Of a stretch of 64,000 nt of DNA, positions 11,262 through 22,600 are shown piece by piece. Numbering within the stretch: position 1 is the first letter of the stretch; each line of letters starts with the position of its first letter. The position numbers and the translations under genes are program-made. Source of the stretch: Sarcocystis neurona (lineage: Eukaryota > Apicomplexa > Conoidasida > Eucoccidiorida > Sarcocystidae); contig KL647291.1 of the NCBI GenBank assembly GCA_000727475.1, positions 4,474,828 to 4,538,827 on the forward strand, in the 5' to 3' direction. The notes beneath the pieces are model-generated. The model was not told where the DNA came from. It saw only the letters and a list, made by a program, of their open reading frames with translations, and ran no database searches.

Positions 11262-12989
11262 CAAATGTAGCTGCAGATGCGTTTACGTTGAAAGACAATG
11301 TAAATCTCCTCGTAATACTTGTCCAGACTACGTGTTGTCTAAATGATTATTTGATTTTATTGACTAGATACTTGTTTAAAGAACGACTGCGCACTTTCGG
11401 GGTGGGGGTGCCGCCCCAAGGCTTTCTGTTGTGTAACGGTACCCGGAGAGACACCTTTGCGTCTGACCAGAAATTCGTGAAACGAGACCTACACTAAGGG
11501 ATGACGCAACTCAAATATGTCTTCACTTCTTGAAATGGGCATGTGAGAACAGATGGTTAACTACAATGCTGATAACTGTACGTCTCGCAGAGAACCCCTG
11601 CGGATAGAACAAAGTGAAACTGACTTTTCTGAAGAGACGGTTATCGGCCGGCTCTTCATCAAACACGACTCCGCTCAGTGAAGAAAAGAGGAAGATAGAA
11701 ACAAAAGAAGGGCTTCGAACCAAACGTCAACGCGCGCTACTGAGCGACAGAAAATGCCTTCAACCACCGCACGGTGTCGAGATTCCTACGGGTATTTATG
11801 GCACATGTACAGATGTGTCTGAACACATGTGTACACATCTGCATCTTTGTTTACCTGGGCTTTAACATGTATGCATATACGCATAAATTACACAGAAATA
11901 TCACCCGCCCGCGGACTCTATACGTGGGTGCGCCGTGTGCGTATAATCTTATTTGTATATGTATGTGTATCTCTTTCTCTCTCTACACCTACGCGTAGAA
12001 AGGTTGGCGTCACTCCACTTTCCTCATTACTCGAGCGGCTGCAGCAAAACATTACCTTTTGAATGCGCCACACCTTTTAGGAAGGTATATAATAATGGAT
12101 TTTTTGTATGTGAATTTAGCTGCGTTCACATTGCAACGGATCGCCAATAGAGTACGGTGTTAGAAATGACGTATGCACGTATGTTTCAATTCCTTTGTGT
12201 ACATATGTACGCAAATGGGCTGCGGTAACTTACGTCTCCGACCGTCTGCATCAGCGCGAATTAGGTCTTCTTTGCGTATATACGACCGCACGTAAGCGTG
12301 TGTCGGTAGTTGTTCTTTACCAGAGAGTACTCGTTATACAACCTATCGCTACGCGCGCGTTAGCCCTGCTGACACACCCTTTCCAAGGACATCCGTCTAA
12401 AGTAAAAATGTTTCGTCTCTTCGCTTCACTAAAGAAAACACCTGGTTTACGTAGTTCCGGCGATGTACTGCTGGAGGTCACCTCGTACTGTGACCTTCGT
12501 GTTGCTCTATACTACCCAGGTGGTCTGTATACATATATACGTATATATATATATATACACACACACACAAATCAGAAAGATCTACATAGAAAGGCGTACA
12601 TTCGAATGGGGTCCCTATAGTCTGCGCTGGCTTATCTTCGAATACTGATGCGAAGGTCCTAGAAGAACATATTTTTATGGAGCCGCTGCCGTGATCACAG
12701 CGTTGTTGCTCTTCCTGTTAGATCCTTCTACATTGCTTGCACCGTTGCTTCCTAAGCGACGTAATGCACGCCGCTACGCTTAGAAAGAGATCCACTTGGC
12801 CAGCTTTGACTCCTACCCTTTGTGGCTTCTTTCCGTCAACATCGACAGGGATGCTGGGTCTGAGGGTAGAGCGCCTCAACACCGGGGGCACGGACGGCGA
12901 GCATAGAAGAAGCCGTACTTTCTAAGTATGTGCGCGAGTGTCTTCGCAAGTGAACTGCACGTGCGCGCGGAACCCACCTGAGACGCTGT

Positions 12990-13418
12990 ATGTTTCACTT
13001 TGCGTCTATTCTATTTGACTTGGCGTACCGATATATGGTCGTGCGCAGTGATCTTCCCTGCCTATCCTGTGGAGTGTGTGAGAGTCGACGGTCCGCAATT
13101 CGAGAACGACGGACGGGGTATGCGGAACAGATCAGGTCGGACTTCGCGAAAAATCTCTGCGTATTCATTCCCTCTTACACACCAGTGCTTGGTTCAACGA
13201 CCAAAAAAAGCCGAGTTACACGTGTGCGCAAGTGTCTCTGTACTGAAAGGCAAACGTTCGTGAAAGTAAATGCGGAGGCTTTGAGGAAGGAGGAGACTTG
13301 CGTGAGACACGCGAGAACTGCCTTCCTGTGGCGGCACCCTGACGACATGCTGACGCTTGAAATTAATGGTCCAAGTCATGGGATCTTCTTTTTGACCCCA
13401 GTGATGAGTGGCGATTGA
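12990..13418 (+). CDS. hypothetical ORF, 142 codons, unsupported
   Basis: This is the longest frame of normal amino-acid composition between DCC1 and POLE, starting MFHFASILFDLAYRYMV. It is Cys- and Arg-rich in the middle, with no signal peptide, no recognised motif and no triplet bias typical of genes in this DNA. A degenerate direct repeat (GATTACTTCCAT, about 13424 and 13468) begins just after it. It is more likely chance than real. Confidence 0.15.
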   Translation: MFHFASILFDLAYRYMVVRSDLPCLSCGVCESRRSAIRERRTGYAEQIRSDFAKNLCVFIPSYTPVLGSTTKKSRVTRVRKCLCTERQTFVKVNAEALRKEETCVRHARTAFLWRHPDDMLTLEINGPSHGIFFLTPVMSGD

Positions 13419-15350
13419 TTACTTCCATCTGCGTACAGCCATATCGCTCCTCCTTCCGACCGCAGGGATTACTTCCATTTGCGCACAATCACTTCGTTCG
13501 CCTTCCAAAAATCATTTTCGTCTGCAGCAGGTACAACAGCTTGACACAGATGGACGGGGGCAGTATATCTGCGTGGTGCCTCGGTTGTAACCACATCTAA
13601 TGCACTTCTTTCTTTTCCTTTTCATGTCGATGCATCATTTCTTTTCTCCCTATTAAATTTTGTGGGTGCAGCAGAGAATTCAGAATAACTGAAGCAGGGC
13701 AGCGCTTTATGACTGCTGCGTACGTTTTCCTCAACTCGCGATGATACGTAGTAGTGTTGTTGTAGAAAATCCCATATCTATGGACCGCAGTATAAAGGAG
13801 GCGCCACACCTGGACTTCCTAATAGGTAGCTCGCGTCTGAGAGTGAATGTATCGGACAAAAGGACTCACTCTGTTCAATTCTGTTCTAAGCGCTCCGGGA
13901 AGCCGCTTGCCGCTGGATATCACTATCGCGTGCATTCTCGTGTGTTGCTACACAAGCAACTTTGGAACAGCAAGTGACGAAATATTTAGGTTTTGCCTTC
14001 TGTTTTGCGTCACCAGAAATTATCAAAAGGAAAGGAGCTGTGCTCGTCTAGTGCTGTGGTAGCCCCTTTTTGTACCTTCCTCATCCACGCACACTCTATA
14101 TTAGGGATATGCGTATGTTTTGTCTGAACAATAGACGAAACACCTGAACATATCTACACTTGCATGTTAGTATACATATAGACATACTTTCTATACCCCT
14201 ACAGTTATATATGTATACTTACATGTATATATGTATATAGATATACGCACTGTATATACACTTATATGTCTTTATTTATATATGTATACGTGTACGCCTA
14301 CTCCTCTTATCTTCTACTTTGCAAAACCGCCTCTGCGTTTGTTGTGCTTTCGAGACGAATTGAGACGAAATTTATTGCTAAACATTCAGATTTGAGCTCG
14401 TGGCAGTGTACTGCTGACATCTACGACAGTTTTGCAGTGCTCCCTTATCTTAAAAGCCGTCTTCTGCCCCCCGAGAGTTGCACCGCACCGTAGAGAAACG
14501 TACAAATCTACGTATCAATAGCCTTGTGTTCTCTCGTATGCGAATTTCTGCGTGCACTTTGCAGTGTAGCTACACATCTACGCAGACGCCCCTGTGCGTG
14601 TACGGATTCGAATATACGTGCATATGTGTAATTCACGTGTGACTGAAGCTGAGTTTCTAAGGTGCACGCGGCTGTATTGTACACGTGCATGTTGGCTGCG
14701 CGCAGGCTGTGGGGAAGAGATATGCCGCTTGAGGGTTCACTTTAACCACAATGCAGGCAGGTAGCGTTCTTGCGTGCGCGCGGGTGCCTGATTGACGTAT
14801 TCAACAAAATTCTGCGTGTGTCGTCTTGCCGGGACGTCGTTCGTCACAGCAATCTGTGCAGCTTTATTACCGACGCTGCGAAAGCTTTTCCTGCCTTACT
14901 CAGACGCGTGCGTCTGTAACGCTCGTGAGGACGTACGATATGCTTATCGAGTAATCATCTGAAACGTGTGTCTTTCTCCCCCGCTTTCCCGCTGTCACCT
15001 GCGCTTAATACCTATCCATGCACTTCTTTTCTCTTTTCGGTCCATAGTGACGTGCACACTCTGAAAGTGAGCGCGCACATCAGGGCAGAAAATAGAGACC
15101 TGTTTGTCAGCAGCCCAGCAGTTGTGCACACCTCTCCGGAAGTGCACGTATGATTTTTCATGGCACACGACCGAACTTCGCCACCCGTGCAAATGTCTTG
15201 ATCCTGCAAGGTGGCGGGAAGTTCCGCACTGCTTGGGGTGAGGTTCGTGCTTGTGTTGACGGGGTGCGTATCTGAACGGAGTCCACGGGACTTCTTCAAC
15301 ACCGCAGGAAATTCGAACTGTTACACGTAGACTTACACGTAGACTGTATA

Positions 15351-16555
15351 CGCGCGTGGCTCTGCGGCCACTTCGAGTGTCTCAGTCTGTTAGGATATAC
15401 ACCAGACCTCGAGCGCGCGCCCGGTGAAGCATTTTTTGTATGTTTGTCCAAATATTGATGGACTGCCTAACTGCCATAGCAGAGAGAAACACACTTGTGC
15501 AGATATATATGTATACTGTGACATACCTTTGCGTGTCTTCATACACATCCATACACTTATACACATATACGTGTATACTCACACTTTTGCGCACATACGT
15601 ACATATATGCATATAAAGCAGTAGACACCCGTACATATACGTATATAATATATATATATATATATTTGTACATACGTATACAGTGTACACGTAATTGCTC
15701 TTCACGTGGACACAATGGCGGCGCCAGGTGTCTCCAAGCAGATAGCTACCCGATTGAATAGCACTGCGTGACTGGCGAATAATTAAAAAGCAAAAGCAGA
15801 GACACGCATCACCAAACATATACAAGAACGCGTACACGTGCGCGTATATGTGGTCTTGGGCGTGCCGCGGCCAAGAACAAGAGCATGCAAAGTGCTGGCT
15901 GACATTGATAACAGGACGTGTGGGCCTGCTCTCCTTCGTCAGAAGAAGCAAGGCACGGATTCTGACATATATGTGTATCTGCAAAGAGTGGGGCTTCAAA
16001 CGTTTGCGACGGTGGTCGCTGATGATTGTCTCTGAATTTCCAGAGGTATCATCACAGAAAAAAGACAGAAAGACAGACACACTTGTACATCTACGTGTAC
16101 AACTCTCTATGTATAGGTAGGTACATATCTATATATATCTATCTGTTTATACATATTACAAAAGTGTTAACACACTACTACTGCTACTACTACTACTAAT
16201 ATTCGTAGCACTGCCGCTGTGCTACTACGCGTGAACAGATATACGTATAGATAGACAACAGATATCATTATATGTCTGTCTCTACGCCGAAGCAAAGCTG
16301 TGCACATACACAGAGTGCAGCCCTGCAGATAGGGAGCACGGTTCTACGACGTCCCATTCGAAAGTATTCCTTTTCTCTCCTTAATTGTACAGAGAAGTAC
16401 ACAGATGTCCCCCACACACGGCGAATTCGCCGAAAAAGAGATCCATGGGAAAAAACTGTGAGCAGATAGTGACAGAAAAAGAGAGATACACATGCAGACA
16501 GAGACACAGAAACAGCTTGGCCGCATACATTAATTTCGGCTGCAGGGTGCTGGCG
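15351..16555. other. 3' flank of POLE
   Basis: AT microsatellite at about 15500-15680; a short CTA/CTG triplet run at about 16170-16200. The region just below 16556 should hold the POLE 3' UTR. No gene is seen. Confidence 0.5.
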
Positions 16556-16667
16556 CTACTCAGAATCTCTGATGAGGAGACACGCCTCCTGCAGCGCCGC
16601 GAGACGAGACTGCAAGTCGTTGTAGCCCATTTCCACCGCATATTCCTGAACAGTTTCGATAAATTCT
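16556..16667 (-). CDS. POLE: POLE last exon (C-terminal tail)
   Basis: Acceptor gttggatgcag at 16668; the exon supplies the third base of a Glu codon and then reads [20 protein letters not shown]... to TAG at 16556 (36 residues). It aligns with the human end '[20 protein letters not shown]'. Phase fits the preceding 45-nt exon. Confidence 0.9.
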
Positions 16668-19600
16668 CTGCATCCAACCACAAACCAAGACCACAGAAAC
16701 ACACAACCACACACGCAAACACAAAAAATGTGTGTAATCCTGCGGAGTGGACAGCTACACATTTACACACCCACGTGTACACGCGCCCACACGTGCACGC
16801 TTACACACATATATACATATATCTATGTATTTATACACGTACTCATGCATATATATATGTACACGTGTGTGCGTATGTATACACAAACACACACCCACAT
16901 ATCTATACAAAAAAAGCAAGCATTTCTGTGCTCCTGCGGAATGGAGAGTTAAATATATATAGATATACATACGCATACATATACACGCATACATATATAT
17001 ATGTGTATATGTGTGCATCTGTATAGAATGGATGGTTGGCACCCGTAGTTTCTGGTCGTGAAGAGGTATGGTAGGCTGCTCGTGTAGGTCGTTGGAAAGG
17101 CATACACGCGTATGTCTATTCGCAAGTATACGCGTACGTCCCTACGTTCGTACGTGCAGCTGCACACATAGTTCTCCATCTTAAATTTCCACCGCATGCG
17201 CGCAGATGACACGCATGCGTGAATACCAGGAAAGATGGGTATAAATAGCCCTCTAGGCTTGAAATCCCAGTACTCATATTTACCCATACGTGTGTACTTG
17301 TGCATATAGACGCTGAGGAGCAGAACCGTACAAATATGAAGTCCTGCGGCTACACAAACACATACACACCTACATATACACCGTAACTGTATACATATAC
17401 GCATGCAGACGTGTACGCATATATAAATATACATACTATCTTCTGATGTAGACGAAACGTTGATGGACATTGACAGAGGGCCCTGCAGAGAGAGAGAGAG
17501 AGTTTCTGCGTGAGGATGCAACAGCAGGGAAAGAAAGTTGAGATCTGCAGGGAAGAGAAGAGGACCCTCTCCACAGAGCAGAAGCTCTCGCTGTCCACAT
17601 GACGCTTCTCCGCCTGTCTTTCTATCTACTTGCTCGTCTTCTACTTCTGAATCGATACATATATGAGACAGGCCCTGGGGGAGTACACATACATATGGGT
17701 ATGTACATCCTACTGGACGGGTACACATATATATGCAGGAGTGAGGCACGCGGCTGTCGACAGACAAGAAGGATCGACGTTTGATCGAAGACGGTGTGGG
17801 GTGTCTGTGTACGAATCTCTGCACGAATAAACGACACTTTTGCAAGTGGGAAGGAAGTGACTGTTCTTCAAAGAAACAAACACATTCCACATACACGCCG
17901 AAGAGTGGACGAGAAAAGCTTACTCCCAGTCTTTCTCTTGCAGACGGCTCGTGAGAGGCTTGCCGCACCTGCACGCCAGCAAAAACGGAAGAAAGGGGCA
18001 CTGCCTCTATAAGGGTAGACACATATCTATCAACCTTCATATTTAATAATATGTCCCAAGTAAACATACGATGGCAAACAGGCACACACACACGTATGTA
18101 TACACATTTATGTACATATACGTATGTATATGTATGGGTGTTCAAGTATAGATATACATATATATATGCACACACATGCGCATGAATATGTAAGCGTGTG
18201 TGTGTGTGTGTGTGTACGCCTAGGTTTCAAAACCTATCCGCCTATATATCTATCTATCTGTCTATCTATCTATAGGACAAGCCTGGATATACAAATATAC
18301 ATATACGTATGTATATGTAGGTACATTTGTCCGTACATGTAAATAAACATATACGTGTCTCTATCTATCTATCTACCTACCTACCTATCTATCTCTCCCT
18401 CTCTCTCTCTATATATATATACAGGTTTATATATGTGTGTGTCCGTATCTGTACATGTGTATATACGTTGACTTGTTCACGCTATTGATGTGTGACGGAG
18501 AGATGTGATAGACGGAGGTTTGAGTCAAACTGCTTTCGTTGATAGAGGAACGTTCCTTGGCACTTTCGTTTGTCGAAGCCTTTCAGCTGAAAAAAAGTCG
18601 TGGCACTTCCCTTCTCCAGAAGAAGACGAAGAGCGCTGTGTGAAGCACATCAGGCCCACAATGTGAAGACTGCGAAGAAAAGACCGACCATTTCTCGCAG
18701 CGTCTCTATGCGCCGGCAGCAGGGACCTCTACCTCTCCCTGCTCTCCCCTTCATCCATACATACATTTATATAAATATATATGTTGCCTAAATGTATATG
18801 ATATGCCTCGGTATAGTAGCCGAGATACCTACGCGCCAGTATATACATCAAACATATGTATATATACGTGCGTGTCAGTACTCTTCGGAGGTCGCAGGGA
18901 CGTTAACTCCTCGACTGTCTAAATATATATATATATATATATATATGTACACGCGTCTACGTGCATGTGTGTGTACGCCCATCACCACTACACATATAAA
19001 TAATTATGTACAGAAGCATGCAGACAACCCAGATATTCACGCTTCGGTATGGTACTATGCTTATGCAAAACTAGGTGAGCTTACACATATATATATATAT
19101 ATATGCCTATATATACACATACAACCAACACACATATACATATATATAATATATATATATATTTGTAGATCGATCGATCGATAATATATATATATATATA
19201 TTCTATTCGCATACGCGTCTACACATCTTACAGTGGATATATACACATATGTAAAAGCAACATTTGTATGTCTCTCTATATATAGAATATATGTGTATAG
19301 ATAGTATCTATATTCATATATATATTCTATTCACTACGCATGTACAGCTCTCACAACACCTATACATATATGCACAAATATACATATATATATACACACA
19401 CACACACACGATGGGTACGCATGTGCTGTCACAGGTGTATATACGGGTTTGTAGTGACTTTTGCATGCAGCAGACATGAATAGTCGTATAACTGCATGAA
19501 CGCCTCGCATATACGTGTTCTTCTCCTTTCACTTATATCTCCCTCTTCCTCCTTGTCTCTCTATTTCCATATATACACGCAGATTACACATACACAGGGA

Positions 19601-22600
19601 CAGCTCGTATGACTCCCTTCCAAACAGAAGGATGCACAGATACATCATATATATATATATATATGCGTTTTGCAATACATATATGTATGTATATATCGTT
19701 AGTACAGGTGAGTCACTTGTTGCTGATAGTTGGGCATGAAGGAGAACTGACGGGCATTTGTCCTTTCGGAAGAAAACGTTGACGGCGTTGCACGAGGAGC
19801 AAGGCCGGTCCTGCGCCTGTAAGCAGGACAGCAGTTCTCGTCTTCAACAAAAAAGTCAACAAATATGAATGCACTTCAAAACGTTGATAAGAGTCCCTCC
19901 CTCCGTTCATTTTCTCCTTATTCCCCTGTTGCCAGTTGTGAAATATACATATATATATATCTATGCGACTATATATACGTTCTCATATACAGCCACATAC
20001 ATATATATATATGTATGTATATGTATGCATGTATCTCCATATCTACGTATTTGTACAACCATATATATATATATGTATGCATGTATCTCCATATCTACGT
20101 ACATGTACATTCATCTATATATGGATATACCTACACGTATACAAATGTGTGTTTCTACGGTGTCTGCTGTGATTCCGCAGAAGTGGGCTTCTCATCTGGA
20201 TATAAACAGACAAGCGTATTTCCCCATACCTACGGTACATGTTTACATATATCTGCGTCTTTTGCTCCTTTAGTTGGCACATGGCGATTCATATATGTAT
20301 ATATATATACATATATACATACGCACGCACATAAACGTATAAACATATACAAATAGATATATACATATATATATACCCCTATGCGAATAAACATATTATC
20401 CCCTACAGACGTCACTTCGCTGCCTCTTTGCTATAGCTATATATATATATATATATACGTACATACATGCACTACGTGCAAACACACACATTGTTTCGTG
20501 GAGAAGCATTATGTCTCTGTCTTCCCTTCCATGTGTATATACACATATACACGTATATACACACCTATGTGTACAAGTAGAGAGACGTGTATGAATTGAG
20601 GCACAACACGCCAGCAATAAATACGTGTGAAAACGGAGAGAAGACAACAAAAGAGAAGTGCGGGGGGACAGAGAGAGACAGACAGACACACGTAGACACA
20701 ACGAGAAAAAACTTCGCACGAAGCAGCTGGGCAGAAGAAGAGGAAGACCGCCGAGGACAGCGCGAACGTTCGGCACACAGCAGCAGCGGCACCGCCAGCA
20801 GAGGCGCAGACCCACGTCCGGTCACCGCGGGGCTTCAGGAACGCTGTTAAAAGAAATTCAGCAGCAGATGCAGCATCATGGTGAGCACGCATGCGGAATT
20901 CCACGGGTCAGGTACTTCCTGCTGTTGACGCCACTGTTGCTGCTGGTCGCTATTCCCCCACTGTTGCTGCGGCTCCTCCTGCCACTCCTCCTCCTGCGGC
21001 TCCTCCTCTTCCTGCTGCTCCTCCTCGTGCCGGTCCTCCTCCTGCCGCCGCTCCTGCTGCTGCTGCTGTCGCTGCTGCTGCTCCTGTCGCTCCTGCCGTA
21101 AGTGCCGCTGTTGCTGTTTGCTCCTGGTGCTGCGGGTGTCAGTCTGTGAGTGCAGCTGCCCTGGTTGATAGGGGTGCTGCTGCTGTCCCTGCATTGCCTG
21201 GAGCTTCCGCTGGCGCTGCTGCCGTGGCTATCTTGCTGCTGCTGCTGTTGTTGCCTTCCGTTCCTTTGCTGCTGTCGCTCCAGTTCCGGCGGCCACGTGT
21301 TTCCTTGCTACCGCTGCTGCTGCTGCTACTACCGTGGCCAGCGTTGCTGCTGCTCGTGTCACTGCTGTTGTTGCTGTTGCTGTTGCGACGGGTGCCACTG
21401 GTGCTACCGTTGCTGCCGCTGTTACCACTGCGTTGCTGCTGTTACTCCTGGGCCGCTGCTGTTCGTACCGCGCGGCTGCTGTTCCTACTGCGCTGCTGCT
21501 GTTCCTACTGCGCTGCTGCTGTTATTACCTCGCTGCTGCTCTCCCCCTACTGCGCTGCTGCCCTCTCTATTGCCCTGCTGCTGTTACTACTACACTGCTG
21601 CTGTTGCTGCGCCGCCTTTGTCGCTGTCGCTGCTCCTCGTCCTGCGGCTGCTTCTGCTTTCTTGTCGTCTTCCTCTGCTGTCGGCCCTGCTGGTCCCCCT
21701 CTCCCCGCTGTTCTTCTTGTTCCTGCTGTTCCTGCCCCTTCTCCTGTTGTTGCTCTTTTTCCTGCTGCTGTTGCTGCTGTTGCTGGTGCACGTATTTTGT
21801 CTTACTGAGTATGCATAGATTTTAGCTCCAACAGCTCGGTAGAGCAGCGCCTCTATCAAGCGGTCGGATATAACTTCTCCGCACCGGGGGCAGTTGCTGC
21901 AGCAGTCGTGGCACGGCGCACGTACTGATGACCGACGAGCAAATGAATTCGCAGAGACATTCACACTCTTCTCTCCACACATACGTGTGTACATGTCCCA
22001 CTTTCTCTCTACCTTCTGATCTCCTTTTTCCTTCACCATTTCTCTTCCATCTTCTTTTTGTCTTTCTCTTCTATCTCCCAATATCTTCTGTGTCTCTCTT
22101 TTCGTCGGTCCTTTTGTCTTTGTCTCTCACTCTCCCTCTATCCTTCTATCTCCTTCCCTTCTGTTTCGTCTCTTCTCACTTCCCCTCCTCTGTCTCTCAG
22201 TCTTCCTCGATCTTCTCCTTTCCTTCTGTCTCTCCCTCTCTCTGCTGCTCTCCCTTTTCTCTTCTATTTCTCTGCGTTCTTCTATCTGTTTTTCTTTTCC
22301 TTCCTATCTCTGTGCGTTTCCTCCTTTCCCCATCTCTCTGTCTCTTCTGTAAATCTTCTCCCATCTATCTTTGCCTTTATCTCTCAAGGCCTCTCTTTCT
22401 CTCGAACTCTCTCTGTTTTCCCTTCTATTTCTCTTCCTTCTGCTCTCTCTCTCTCTTCTGTTCCCCCCGTCTCCCTCTCCCTCTTCTGTCTCTCTCTCTC
22501 TCTTCTATTCTTGCTGTCTCCGTGTCCCTCTTCTGCCTGTCTCCCTGTNNNNNNNNNNNNNNNNNNNNNNNNNNNNNNNNNNNNNNNNNNNNNNNNNNNN

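Larger units (their letters stand above)
8401..15350. other. gene-poor interval of more complex sequence
   Basis: The composition shifts: few CAG triplets and fewer microsatellites than either side. The longest frames (12990-13418 plus, 142 codons; 12195-12620 plus, 141 codons, entering a CA repeat; 15012-15302 minus, 96 codons) match no family I recognise and carry no splice pattern. Length is compatible with chance. It may hold an unrecognised short gene, ncRNA or decayed mobile sequence. Confidence 0.4.
19817..21805 (-). other. POLE intron with a CAG/CTG tract
   Basis: AT microsatellites (19.94-20.46 kb), then a dense CTG-rich (plus) tract at about 20.9-21.79 kb that ends 10-15 bp from the donor of the next exon. 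Long Ala/Pro, Leu or Gln frames through it are phase-incompatible with the flanking POLE exons, so it is called intronic. Confidence 0.65.

Noticed and set aside
16949..18175. 408-codon minus-strand frame
   Set aside because: Mostly microsatellite translation; the real micro-exon 17924-17968 is read in a different frame.
20891..21818. Plus-strand Ala/Pro/Leu frames of 200-300 codons
   Set aside because: Translations of the CTG-rich array; no motif, and they lie in an intron between two phase-matched POLE exons.
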